Assembly (NCBI GenBank): GCA_003612525.1
Contig: RAZD01000021.1
Coordinates: 1 to 64,000, forward strand
Length of the DNA: 64,000 bases
Direction of reading: 5' to 3'
DNA from: a bacterium C-53
GTDB lineage: Bacteria; Bacillota; Clostridia; Lachnospirales; Lachnospiraceae
Below the pieces are notes generated by a model that saw only the letters and a program-made list of their open reading frames with translations, was not told where the DNA came from and searched no databases. Of the stretch, positions 7,334 to 14,789 are shown piece after piece. A program made the translations under genes and the position numbers. The number at the start of each line of letters is the position of its first letter. Position 1 is the stretch's first letter.

Positions 7334-7732
7334 TTATTCGGATAAAAATTCTTTTACAGAGTTCTTTATTTCTTCCTCAACATCTTGTTTCTGCAAAATA
7401 TCATTTAATATTTTTTCGTATTTATCAGAGTTCTCACCTGCATTATTTATCCTGTTTATCATCCATACTGTATGCAATGTTGGTCTACGGGTAACAGAGG
7501 CAATCAGCAAATCTTCATATCCCTTTTTATAGAATTGTTCTACATAATGAACAATAGCGCCGGGCATACCGAAATCGCTCAACGGGTGTCTTTCCATAAA
7601 AAGCAAGAGAGGTTCAACAACAGAAATTCCCCAATCCTCTTTTTCGATTTGAGACAAACATTTTTCCTGCGCTTCTTCAAAATCATCACTGTCAATCTGT
7701 TCTTCCATTTCTTTTATTAAATCCTCAATCAT
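7334..7732 (-). CDS. Small acidic protein of unknown family, immunity-protein-like
   Basis: 132 residues, strongly acidic, all-helical by appearance, no membrane segment. I do not recognise a named domain. It has the look of single-gene immunity proteins of polymorphic toxin systems: short, acidic, with RHPLSDFGMPGAIVHYVEQFY and RRPTLHTVWMINRI. No toxin lies beside it. The start at 7732 (MIEDLIKEMEEQ) is chosen because GGAGG is 8 bases upstream; the ATG at 7738 would be only 2 bases from it. A promoter with 17-bp spacing is upstream. Confidence 0.65.
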   Translation of the reverse strand: MIEDLIKEMEEQIDSDDFEEAQEKCLSQIEKEDWGISVVEPLLLFMERHPLSDFGMPGAIVHYVEQFYKKGYEDLLIASVTRRPTLHTVWMINRINNAGENSDKYEKILNDILQKQDVEEEIKNSVKEFLSE

Positions 7733-7782
7733 TATCATTTCCTCCGTTAGATTCCATAATTTTCGTTATTCGTAATATCAGG

Positions 7783-7811
7783 ATTATAGCATGCAGTCAA
7801 CCGGATCACAA
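7783..7811 (-). promoter_or_regulatory. Promoter of the small acidic protein gene
   Basis: Minus strand TTGTGA (7811-7806), 17-bp spacer, TATAAT (7788-7783). The rest of 7812-8050 shows no gene that I can support. Confidence 0.55.
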
Positions 7812-8095
7812 TGATATATCTTGCTCTTTTGACTGCTTCTTTCCCTGCGCTATGATGCTGTCAGGTTCCCCTGTCCTCGATTCAAGGGTGTTTCATTCGC
7901 TGTCATAATGCTCATGTACAGTAAAGAGGCAAGAAACCAAAACCAGGATACAGACCGTCAGTACCACACGATTCCGGAATAAAGAGCAAAAGGTATTGTT
8001 GATTTTTAGGAAAATCAGATAACTTGCACTTTACAGCGATATAGGAGGATACATATAATAAAGTAATAACAAACTGGAATTTGGAGGAATTAAGT

Positions 8096-8731
8096 ATGGA
8101 GAAAGGCGAAAGGAAATTAACAGAAAAAGAATTAAAACGTAAAGATTGCTTTAAAAAATTCAATTCTGAAATGCAGCAAAAGGGATATAAAATGAAGAGT
8201 ATGATTATCAATACACAACAAGCAAAATATTTCAGTCTTTTAATCATGTTTCCGTTTATGGCTGTAGCATTTTGGATTTACAATAATATGAATGGTTTTG
8301 ATTTAGATTTAGACCGTATTTCCTGGGGGCTTGTTATAGCCGTACCTCTGCTTATTTTATGCCTGTTTATGCTGCATGAGTTAATACATGGAATTACTTG
8401 GGGCATTTTTGCAAAAAATCATTTTCATTCGATTGATTTTGGAATTATTTGGAGTAGTTTTTCTCCATACTGCACTTGCTCCGAGCCGTTGAGAAAGTGG
8501 CAATATTTGTTAGGTACTGCTATGCCTACTTTGGTTTTAGGAGGTGGGGGTGCAGTGGCTGCAGTGATGACAAATCAATTACTGCTGTTTTTCCTGGCAG
8601 AATACATGATTTTATCAGGTGGCGGAGATTTTCAAATTATACTGAAAGGCATGTTTTACCACACTGATAAGAAAGAAACTGTGTATTGCGACCATCCTTA
8701 TGAATGTGGTTTTGTAGTTTTTGAGAGATAA
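8096..8731 (+). CDS. DUF3267-type membrane protein with HExxH motif
   Basis: 211 residues, predicted membrane protein. Hydrophobic segments lie at about residues 42-60 (YFSLLIMFPFMAVAFWIY), 75-95 (WGLVIAVPLLILCLFMLHEL), 140-165 and 160-180. HELIHG in the second segment is the zinc-binding HExxH pattern of DUF3267/peptidase-M50-like proteins, so an intramembrane metalloprotease role is possible but unproven. ATG 8096 is chosen because TTTGGAGG lies 8 bases upstream. It is followed after 39 bp by another membrane protein gene on the same strand. Confidence 0.75.
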   Translation: MEKGERKLTEKELKRKDCFKKFNSEMQQKGYKMKSMIINTQQAKYFSLLIMFPFMAVAFWIYNNMNGFDLDLDRISWGLVIAVPLLILCLFMLHELIHGITWGIFAKNHFHSIDFGIIWSSFSPYCTCSEPLRKWQYLLGTAMPTLVLGGGGAVAAVMTNQLLLFFLAEYMILSGGGDFQIILKGMFYHTDKKETVYCDHPYECGFVVFER

Positions 8732-8770
8732 GAACTAATATTATAAGTTTCTGTTTGGAGAGATGATTGC

Positions 8771-9241
8771 ATGTTTGGAAATTTAGGATTTTCATATATC
8801 GGCTTTCTGTTTTTAGTGATGTTGTTTATTCCCAATATAATATGGTCAGGAAAAAAGCCGCAGGGGTATACAGCTGAAAAAGAAAATAAAGTCCTGTTGC
8901 TTTTTGAAAGATCAGGAGAAGCATTGACCTGTTGCTGTTCATTGATATTTTCCGATTTTAATGTACATGAATGGACGCTTTGGTCTTTATGGCTGATTGC
9001 AGCCTTCATCTTAATGATACTATATGAGGCATGGTGGGTGCGTTATTTTCAAAGCGAACGCAAGTTATCAGACTTCTACAGTGATTTTTTAGGTATCCCC
9101 CTTGCCGGGGCAACTCTCCCGGTTCTTGCGTTTTTGGTGTTGGGAATATATGGGAAAGTTGCCTGTATGTTAATCGCAGCGGTTATTTTGGGGATCGGAC
9201 ATATAGGAATTCATTTACAGCACAGAAACAGCATTGTGTGA
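8771..9241 (+). CDS. Four-helix membrane protein of unknown function
   Basis: 156 residues with about four to five membrane segments: FSYIGFLFLVMLFIPNIIW at the start, then LWSLWLIAAFILMILY, ATLPVLAFLVLGIYG and VACMLIAAVILGIGHIGIHL. Between the first two is a charged stretch with LLLFERSGEAL. I know the pattern from uncharacterised Clostridia proteins but not a function. It lies 39 bp after the DUF3267 gene with its own GGAGAG site, so the two are probably co-transcribed. It converges on the macrodomain gene, 20 bp away, without an evident terminator. Confidence 0.65.
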   Translation: MFGNLGFSYIGFLFLVMLFIPNIIWSGKKPQGYTAEKENKVLLLFERSGEALTCCCSLIFSDFNVHEWTLWSLWLIAAFILMILYEAWWVRYFQSERKLSDFYSDFLGIPLAGATLPVLAFLVLGIYGKVACMLIAAVILGIGHIGIHLQHRNSIV

Positions 9242-9261
9242 AAAGTCATTCATCTGTAACT

Positions 9262-10050
9262 TTAACTGTCATAACACAGGAGCGTTTTGTAAATATCGTA
9301 ATCGTTCTGTTTGAAAACATTAAATACCACTTTTTCGATCTGTGTATCCGTTTGCAAAAAATCCGTGACTGTCTGTACTGCGATATCTGCTGCCTCTTTC
9401 GGCGGAAAATGAAACTCTCCTGTGGAGATACAGCAAAAGGCAACGCTCTTTAAGCCTTCCTTTGCAGCTAATTCCAAACAGGATTGATAACAGCTTGCAA
9501 GCTGCTTACAGTGCTTTTCCGTCAAACTATCCTGTACGACCGGGCCGACTGTATGAAGCACATAGTTGCAGGGGAGATTGAAGGCAGGCGTGATCTTTGC
9601 CGTTCCTGTCGGTTCAGCATATCCCTGCTCTTTCATAAGCGCATCGCATGTCAGGCGCAGCTGGATACCGCTTACGCTGTGGATAATATTATCCACACAG
9701 GAATGACAAGGTATAAAGCACCCTCTTAGGGCGCTGTTGGCGGCATTTACAATTGCATCTGTTTTTAAGGTAGTAATATCACCACGCCAAAGCGCAATGC
9801 GATTATTGACAGGAGAAATGGGCAGGGTGTCACTATCCGTAATTCCTTTTTCTCTGACCTCCTCACTCAGATATTCGTCCTGTATCCTGAGAAATTCAGC
9901 TCCGACCGAGTGCGGAGGGCGAATATTCATAAGGCTTCTCAGAAGTTGTTTTTGCATCTCCGTGTTCTCCGGAAGCTCAGGATTATCATATTGCGGCAAT
10001 TCCGATAACAGTTCTTTTATCAGGTATATCCTCTTTTCACTGTGTGTCAT
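9262..10050 (-). CDS. Zinc-containing macrodomain protein-ADP-ribose hydrolase
   Basis: 262 residues. The N-terminal ~90 residues are an extension, followed by a macrodomain with IALWRGDITTLKTDAIVNAA, NSALRGCF, then IPCHSCVDNIIHS, GTAKITPAFNLPCNYVLHTVGP and CCISTGEFHFP. The Cys/His cluster in the GCFIPCHSCVDN loop is that of Zn-dependent macrodomains that partner class M sirtuins and remove ADP-ribose from proteins (family knowledge). AAGGAG lies 9 bases before ATG 10050. It follows the sirtuin gene by 45 bp, so one operon writes and erases ADP-ribosylation. Confidence 0.9.
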   Translation of the reverse strand: MTHSEKRIYLIKELLSELPQYDNPELPENTEMQKQLLRSLMNIRPPHSVGAEFLRIQDEYLSEEVREKGITDSDTLPISPVNNRIALWRGDITTLKTDAIVNAANSALRGCFIPCHSCVDNIIHSVSGIQLRLTCDALMKEQGYAEPTGTAKITPAFNLPCNYVLHTVGPVVQDSLTEKHCKQLASCYQSCLELAAKEGLKSVAFCCISTGEFHFPPKEAADIAVQTVTDFLQTDTQIEKVVFNVFKQNDYDIYKTLLCYDS

Positions 10051-10095
10051 GATTTCGTTCTCCTTTCTCCCCAGGCTCTTTTATGATTGCGCGAG

Positions 10096-10932
10096 TCATT
10101 GCAGTTTATCAAAAAATTCTTCTATGTTTCCCCCGATACAGACGGACTGTCCTTCAATTTCGTTCGGGCAGAATGCCTCTTTGGAATTGATACAGATGTA
10201 GGTGGCATTTGGGTTTTCAGCCGTCATCTGCCAGAATGGGTATTTAATAATACCCGGTGTGTTGAATCCAACGCCAAGCTCCAGGAGTACGATCTTTTTC
10301 CCCTGAACCGTATCCAGGAAGCTATGATAGCGGGCAGCAGCAGTATGCCATTTCTCGTCTTCGACAAAATACTGGTCACAGCGCAGATGCATGGCCATAT
10401 GGCCGCCGCAGACCGGACATCTGGGAACGAGTGAGCGGGGAATCAGGCAGTTGTGCCTTGCATCATCCATCTTGTGGAATCGTTCTTCGGCATTATAGAC
10501 CTGGGGATGGCATCCCCGTGCACACTGTATTTCTCCGTAATCGCCCTGCGTTGCAAAGATGCGTTCCGGTTGGAACCCTGCTTTATGAAATTGATGATCC
10601 ACATTTGTGGTCAGTACAAAGTAATGTTTCTCTTTTATGAGCTCATAGAGCTGTTGGTACAAGGGCAGGGCCGGTGGTAAGAAACGATTTACCATACTGT
10701 GTTTTGACCAATATCCCCATTTTGCTTCCTCCGTGGGAAAGGGATAGAAAGCGGCAGTATACATATCCGGCATGTTTGCTTTGCCATATGTTTCGATAAA
10801 CTCATGAAAGTGAGATGTGAACCGTTCTTCGCTGTAGGTGAGTCCGGCGGCGGAGGAAATGCCTGCACCTGCGCCGATCAGTATTGTATCTGCTTCGCGA
10901 ATGATCTTTAATGCCTGTTTTTCTTTCCACAT
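10096..10932 (-). CDS. Class M sirtuin (SirTM), protein ADP-ribosyltransferase
   Basis: 278 residues. The Rossmann NAD site reads GAGAGISSAAGL (residues 20-31), followed by TTNVDHQFHKAGF, the sirtuin T-N-x-D block, and a zinc module with CARGCH and CPVCGG. LLELGVGFNTPGIIKYPFW and FCPNEIEG close the NAD fold. SirTMs paired with a macrodomain act as ADP-ribosyltransferases rather than deacetylases and answer to oxidative stress in staphylococci and streptococci (known). There they also carry lipoyl-carrier genes (gcvH-like, lplA); none is present here. Start at 10932 follows AGAGG by 9 bases; an upstream ATG at 10986 has no ribosome site and would overlap the operator. Confidence 0.9.
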   Translation of the reverse strand: MWKEKQALKIIREADTILIGAGAGISSAAGLTYSEERFTSHFHEFIETYGKANMPDMYTAAFYPFPTEEAKWGYWSKHSMVNRFLPPALPLYQQLYELIKEKHYFVLTTNVDHQFHKAGFQPERIFATQGDYGEIQCARGCHPQVYNAEERFHKMDDARHNCLIPRSLVPRCPVCGGHMAMHLRCDQYFVEDEKWHTAAARYHSFLDTVQGKKIVLLELGVGFNTPGIIKYPFWQMTAENPNATYICINSKEAFCPNEIEGQSVCIGGNIEEFFDKLQ

Positions 10933-10986
10933 GATTTTCAACCTCTTTTCGGATGCGGGAAACTTCTGATGTTTGTTCAATTTCAT

Positions 10987-11060
10987 CAGTTGTAAGCATA
11001 AATATTACAACTGACAGCATTAATATAACATCCGAAAGATGTAATGTCAATGATTACATC
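10987..11060 (-). promoter_or_regulatory. Sirtuin-macrodomain promoter with two palindromic operators
   Basis: Minus strand promoter TTGACA (11050-11045), 17-bp spacer, TATATT (11027-11022). Two palindromes with the same pattern TGTAA-N9-TTACA flank it: CAGTTGTAA-N9-TTACAACTG at 10987-11013, just past the start site, and GATGTAAT-N7-ATTACATC at 11038-11060, over the -35. The layout fits tight repression by a dimeric protein binding both sites; the Rrf2 gene next door is a candidate. Confidence 0.7.
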
Positions 11061-11120
11061 AAAGAAAATTTTCAAAGTATTCTGAAATTCTTTTCGAATA
11101 ATATTTTGAAATCATACCAT

Positions 11121-11567
11121 TTACATAGTTTCCTGATTCAGATATTTTTCCGTATCTTTTTTTAGGTCTGCCAATGTGATGGAAGCCAGTTCCTTTTCCA
11201 TAGCATTTTGTATGCGGAGGAGCTTGTCGTCCAAAATAAAATGAATATTCATGCCTACGGGACAGGCAGGATTTGGATTTTCATGAAAGTGAAATAATTC
11301 GCCGCCTTCAATACATTCCACAGCGCGGTAAATGTCTAAAAATGTGATTTCGTGCAATGGCCGGGCGGCAGCAGCGCCGCCGGCTCCCCGCGTAACTTTC
11401 AGCAGGCCGGCGCCTTTTAGCTGGCCTAAAATTTTTCTGATTATGACAGGATTTACGTTCGTGCTTTTTGAGAGAAAATCACTCGTCACTTTATATTCAT
11501 TTCCGAAAGTGTCAATGCAGGCAAAGATATGGACTGCTAATGTAAATCGACTTGAGATCTGCATCAT
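11121..11567 (-). CDS. Rrf2-family transcriptional regulator
   Basis: 148 residues, winged-helix Rrf2 type: MQISSRFTLAVHIFACIDTF, then SKSTNVNPVIIRKILGQLKGAGLL and the wing VTRGAGGAAAARPLHEITFL. IYRAVE begins the dimer region. The three-cysteine iron-sulfur signature of IscR/NsrR is missing; only one Cys (PACPVG) is present, so it is of the YwnA type. The start is ATG 11567 or 11564, both spaced well from AAGGCGG. It points the same way as the sirtuin operon and ends about 60 bp before that operon's outer operator, making it the natural candidate repressor (inference). Confidence 0.85.
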   Translation of the reverse strand: MMQISSRFTLAVHIFACIDTFGNEYKVTSDFLSKSTNVNPVIIRKILGQLKGAGLLKVTRGAGGAAAARPLHEITFLDIYRAVECIEGGELFHFHENPNPACPVGMNIHFILDDKLLRIQNAMEKELASITLADLKKDTEKYLNQETM

Positions 11568-11634
11568 GTGCACCGCCTTTTTTCTTAAATTGTATCCTGT
11601 TATTTATTATAATGTCAATAATTTGATCTTACTA

Positions 11635-11665
11635 TTGACTCTAACCTTACGTTATCCTTTATACT
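11635..11665 (+). promoter_or_regulatory. Orphan MerR-type promoter (19-bp spacer)
   Basis: TTGACT 11635-11640, 19-bp spacer, TATACT 11660-11665. Same -35, -10 and spacing as the promoter at 3570, and it is immediately followed by a TipAS fragment instead of a full merR gene. Confidence 0.7.
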
Positions 11666-11667
11666 GA

Positions 11668-11940
11668 TTGTACAAGGGTATAAACGATGAAATGCTGGAA
11701 ATCTTCCCGGAATTTGGCGCAATGCGGACGTTTCAGGCGCAGGATGAGAAGGTGCGGACGCAGGTGTGCAGACTTCAGGAGTTTATTACAGATCATTTTT
11801 ATGACTGCACGGATGATATTTTAAAGTCCTTAGGGGAGATGTACGCAGCTGACGGCCGCTTTAAGGAAACGATTGATCGTGCAGGCGGAGAAGGAACCGC
11901 AGAATTTGTGAGGAAATCAATAGAAGCTTATTTACTTTGA
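11668..11940 (+). pseudogene. TipA-like MerR regulator, only the drug-recognition domain left
   Basis: The frame reads YKGINDEMLEIFPEFGAM, ITDHFYDCTDDILKSLGEMY and DRAGGEGTAEFVRKSIEAYL, which matches the TipAS antibiotic-recognition domain at the C-terminus of TipAL/Mta regulators. The helix-turn-helix and dimer helix (about 150 residues) are missing; the remaining frame starts just 2 bp after the -10 box of a MerR promoter. No ribosome site precedes TTG 11668, though an ATG follows at 11688 or 11693. A deletion between promoter and C-terminal half is the simple explanation. A free TipAS domain could still bind drug, as the natural short TipAS form does, but no start signal supports expression. 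Confidence 0.65.
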
Positions 11941-12065
11941 GGTCCGTAAGCTTGACAAATGAATTGTGTAACGCTATAACAGGGGAGTAAGGAAGCGAGA
12001 ACGCCCGATGCCTTTTGGTGTATATCCTACGGTGTGTCGGTCGGATGAATAAAGGGGATTATCAG

Positions 12066-12386
12066 ATGGAGAAGAATACGTTTGAGAAAATATATGATGT
12101 GGTGCGCCGGATTCCGAAAGGAACGGTTGCCACATACGGGCAGGTTGCTGCGCTGGCAGGAAACCGGAGATGGGCGCGCGTCGTTGGCTACGCGCTTCAT
12201 GTCAATCCCGATTCCGAGAATATACCGTGTTACCGTGTGGTCACAAAGGATGGAAGGGTGTCAGATGAGTTTGCTTTTGGAGGAGCAAACCGGCAGGTAG
12301 AGTTGCTTGAGGCGGACGGCGTACGCTTTCAGGACGGGCATGTGATAATGGAAGAGTACCAGTGGGATACGCCCTGGGTTGAGTGA
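12066..12386 (+). CDS. MGMT-family DNA-binding protein (alkyltransferase-like)
   Basis: 106 residues, only the DNA-binding domain of O6-methylguanine methyltransferase: FEKIYDVVRRIPKGTVATYG, AALAG, RRWARVVGYALHVNPDS and NIPCYRVVTKDGRVSD. The active-site PCHRV motif is PCYRV here: the cysteine is kept but the histidine that activates it is Tyr. Alkyltransferase-like proteins have Trp instead of Cys and only flag lesions, so this protein is intermediate; repair activity is uncertain. ATG 12066 follows AAAGGGG by 9 bases. A terminator follows. Confidence 0.8.
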   Translation: MEKNTFEKIYDVVRRIPKGTVATYGQVAALAGNRRWARVVGYALHVNPDSENIPCYRVVTKDGRVSDEFAFGGANRQVELLEADGVRFQDGHVIMEEYQWDTPWVE

Positions 12387-12392
12387 GGTGAA

Positions 12393-12433
12393 GTTCTAAG
12401 GCAGGGTTATGAAAGCTGCCTTAGAACTTCGTT
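12393..12433 (+). terminator. Terminator after MGMT-like gene
   Basis: GTTCTAAGGCAG / CTGCCTTAGAAC perfect 12-bp stem followed by TTCGTTTT. Confidence 0.8.
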
Positions 12434-12456
12434 TTATATGGCCTTCATGTTTCTGC

Positions 12457-13029
12457 TTAACGAAGAATCTGTATGGAGAAAGCCGTTGTCTGAGGAGGTA
12501 TGCTTGCTGTCATAAAAGCGGCATGCTGCACTCTTACGCGGAGTCCCATGAGGAAACGCAGGCAGCAGATTTGCCTGCCGGACGGGTCTAAAATGGCCGT
12601 ATCAGGCGTCAGGTTAAACCTGATAATCGAAGACGGGTTAAGTGTGCTCATTGTCAGCATGTAGTTCCCTCTCTGATTTATTTCAATCACCCTTCCGATG
12701 GTAGTATTTTCGCTTTCAGGACGCTGTAAAATTCTGATGCGGAAGGCGGCGGATTGCGGAGGTATGCTTCGCGTCATGGCATTTGAAAAGGAAGCGTTGA
12801 CAAGCATTCCGGTCTGCAGCTCACGCACCGGGATACGGTTTCCGGATTCGTCAAGGATCAGGGTATCTCTGCCCACAACGAGGTTTACGGTCGTCTCCTG
12901 CCGACAGGAGGGACATTCTCTGTAAGTAATGAGTACATAAGTTGTGCCGCGGTCAGAGCTGATCTCCTGTATGACCGCGTTAAAAGCCTGAATTGTATCT
13001 GGTCGATTTGAATTTATAGAAATATCCAC
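12457..13029 (-). CDS. Protein of unknown function with two tandem repeat domains
   Basis: 190 residues, beta-rich, no signal peptide. Two copies of one module follow each other. Copy 1 (about residues 50-105) has DTLILDESGNRIPVRELQTG, then MLVNASFSNAMTRSIPPQS and AAFRIRIL. Copy 2 (about 140-190) has DTAILDPSGRQI, then LMGLRVRVQHAAFMTASIPP and QTTAFSIQIL. The N-terminal part contains a CPSC motif. The module (D-x-I-L-D-x-G, hydrophobic strand, T-x-SIPPQ, then a closing strand) suggests a small OB- or SH3-like barrel. I do not recognise a named family. GTG start with AGGAG 12 bases upstream. Confidence 0.7.
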   Translation of the reverse strand: MDISINSNRPDTIQAFNAVIQEISSDRGTTYVLITYRECPSCRQETTVNLVVGRDTLILDESGNRIPVRELQTGMLVNASFSNAMTRSIPPQSAAFRIRILQRPESENTTIGRVIEINQRGNYMLTMSTLNPSSIIRFNLTPDTAILDPSGRQICCLRFLMGLRVRVQHAAFMTASIPPQTTAFSIQILR

Positions 13030-13156
13030 GATAAAATCTGACTCCTGGAATTACTTTTCTTTTTATCATATGCATCTTTCTTATGTTTGACTTCTATTTT
13101 GCCGATATAAACATAAGAAGAAAAAGGAATGTTGTTGTTCATGGAGGAACAGAATT

Positions 13157-13894
13157 ATGGATGTAAGGGTAGGACAGAACGGGATACAGAGAGCATCTGT
13201 TTCCTCCTCTTATGAGAGAAGCAGAAACAGTGCGGTGGGAAAAAGAAACGCTGGACAGAAGCAGAAAAAAGCAAAAAAGAAGCTGAAATACAATTCGAGG
13301 GAAATACCTGCACAGCTTCTGCGTGCGTCAAAGGCGCTGAGCGCATCAGAGGTATTGGTGCGCGCAAAAGAAAAGGTTGCGGCGTTGATGCGGTCCAAAG
13401 CAACGGGAGATTATGACGAGACGGAAATAAGGGCGGCGCTCAATCATGCGAATCGTATTGTGAAATGCGCGCGCGTTAAGGTTGGCCATTTAAAGGAAGA
13501 GGAACAGAAAAAGCGTGTCGACGAGCGTAAGCATAATATCAAGTCAGCCAAGTACAGATTAAAGAAAATGGAGCTTCAGAGAAAGAAGAGGCTGCATCGA
13601 ATCAAGGAAAAGGCGGAAATTGATAAGGCGGATGCACAATACAGGAAAGAAAGAGGAAAAGATTCCGATACGTATTCCCCTTTTGATGATCTAGGAGTGG
13701 CTCTTGAGATGAGCGATTCTGCCGTTGCATATAATGAAAAGAAGCTTTTGGAAAAGGAACTGCAGGAGCTGGAACAGGAAATGCAGGTTGAAATGAGCCA
13801 GATGGCAGATGTGGGAGGATTAGACGAAAGTGCAATATTATCTAGCGCCGATGGAGGGGATCTCGGGACAGATATACCGGAAGGCTCACTATGA
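13157..13894 (+). CDS. Lys-rich coiled-coil protein of unknown function
   Basis: 245 residues, very basic N-terminal half (SVGKRNAGQKQKKAKKKLKY-like region near residue 30) and a long charged helix region with heptad-like E/K pattern from about residue 95 to 160 and again 190-220. The tail turns acidic. No known domain recognised; similar Lys-rich proteins beside dihydrouridine synthase are familiar to me from Lachnospiraceae, but no function is known. ATG follows GGAGG by 9 bases. The last 65 bp are also the start of the dus gene in another frame. Confidence 0.65.
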   Translation: MDVRVGQNGIQRASVSSSYERSRNSAVGKRNAGQKQKKAKKKLKYNSREIPAQLLRASKALSASEVLVRAKEKVAALMRSKATGDYDETEIRAALNHANRIVKCARVKVGHLKEEEQKKRVDERKHNIKSAKYRLKKMELQRKKRLHRIKEKAEIDKADAQYRKERGKDSDTYSPFDDLGVALEMSDSAVAYNEKKLLEKELQELEQEMQVEMSQMADVGGLDESAILSSADGGDLGTDIPEGSL

Positions 13895-14786
13895 CTTTTT
13901 TCACAGTATGGATAAGTACTTCACTCCGTTTATCACACCGCATGAGAAGCGGAGCCTGAATAAGAAAGAGCGGGAGGACATTTTGCCGGAAAATAATCGT
14001 GGACAAAAGACTGTTCCGCAAGTCCTCACAAACCGTGCGGAGGATATGATCAGAGTTGTGACGGAACTTCAAAAGTACGGTTATGAAGAGGTCAATCTGA
14101 ATCTGGGCTGTCCTTCCGGCACCGTGGTATCAAAAGGACGGGGGTCGGGATTCCTCGGCAGAAAAGAGGAACTGAACCGTTTCTTTGAGGAAGTATTTTC
14201 AACGGTAGAATGCAGAATATCAGTGAAGACAAGAATTGGCATGGAATCTTCGGAAGAATTTCCGGAGATTCTTGAAATTTTCAACCGGTATCCGATCAGT
14301 GAATTGATTGTACACCCGCGTGTGCGGCGGGATCAGTATAAGAATATGCCGAATCTTGATGCGTTCCGGTATGCGGTCGATAACAGTGTAAACCCTGTCG
14401 TATATAATGGGGATTTGTTTACCGTGGCAGATTACGAACGGTTTGTAAATGCATTTCCGGAAATTACGTCGGTGATGATCGGACGGGGAATTCTTGCAAA
14501 TCCATGCCTGGTGGATATGATAGAGAAGAGAGGGATGCTCACGAAAGAAACCCTCAGAAAGTTTCACGACAGGTTGTACAATGATTATGCAGGGGAGCTT
14601 TTCGGAGAAAGAAACCTGCTGTTTAAGATGAAAGAATTGTGGGTTTACATGGTGCAGATGTTTACGGATTATGAAAGATACTGGAAGAAAATCCGCAAGG
14701 CAGATCATCTTGCGGATTATAAGGCAGCGGTGGAACGATTATTTGCGGAGCAGGATATTGATGCCCATGCAAGATGGCATCTGTGA
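13830..14786 (+). CDS. dus: tRNA-dihydrouridine synthase
   Basis: 318 residues, FMN-dependent reduction of uridines in the tRNA D-loop. The TIM barrel starts MQYYLAPMEGISGQIYRKAH, with NLGCPSGTVVSKGRGSGFLG carrying the catalytic Cys, VKTRIG, and MIGRGILANPCL for the FMN phosphate. The start is GTG 13830 with GGGAGGA 11 bases upstream; it lies inside the preceding gene, overlapping it by 65 bp. The alternative start at MEGIS would remove the conserved first strand, so the overlap seems real. The gene ends 3 bp before the end of the facing SDR gene. Confidence 0.92.
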   Translation: MQYYLAPMEGISGQIYRKAHYDFFHSMDKYFTPFITPHEKRSLNKKEREDILPENNRGQKTVPQVLTNRAEDMIRVVTELQKYGYEEVNLNLGCPSGTVVSKGRGSGFLGRKEELNRFFEEVFSTVECRISVKTRIGMESSEEFPEILEIFNRYPISELIVHPRVRRDQYKNMPNLDAFRYAVDNSVNPVVYNGDLFTVADYERFVNAFPEITSVMIGRGILANPCLVDMIEKRGMLTKETLRKFHDRLYNDYAGELFGERNLLFKMKELWVYMVQMFTDYERYWKKIRKADHLADYKAAVERLFAEQDIDAHARWHL

Positions 14787-14789
14787 AAA

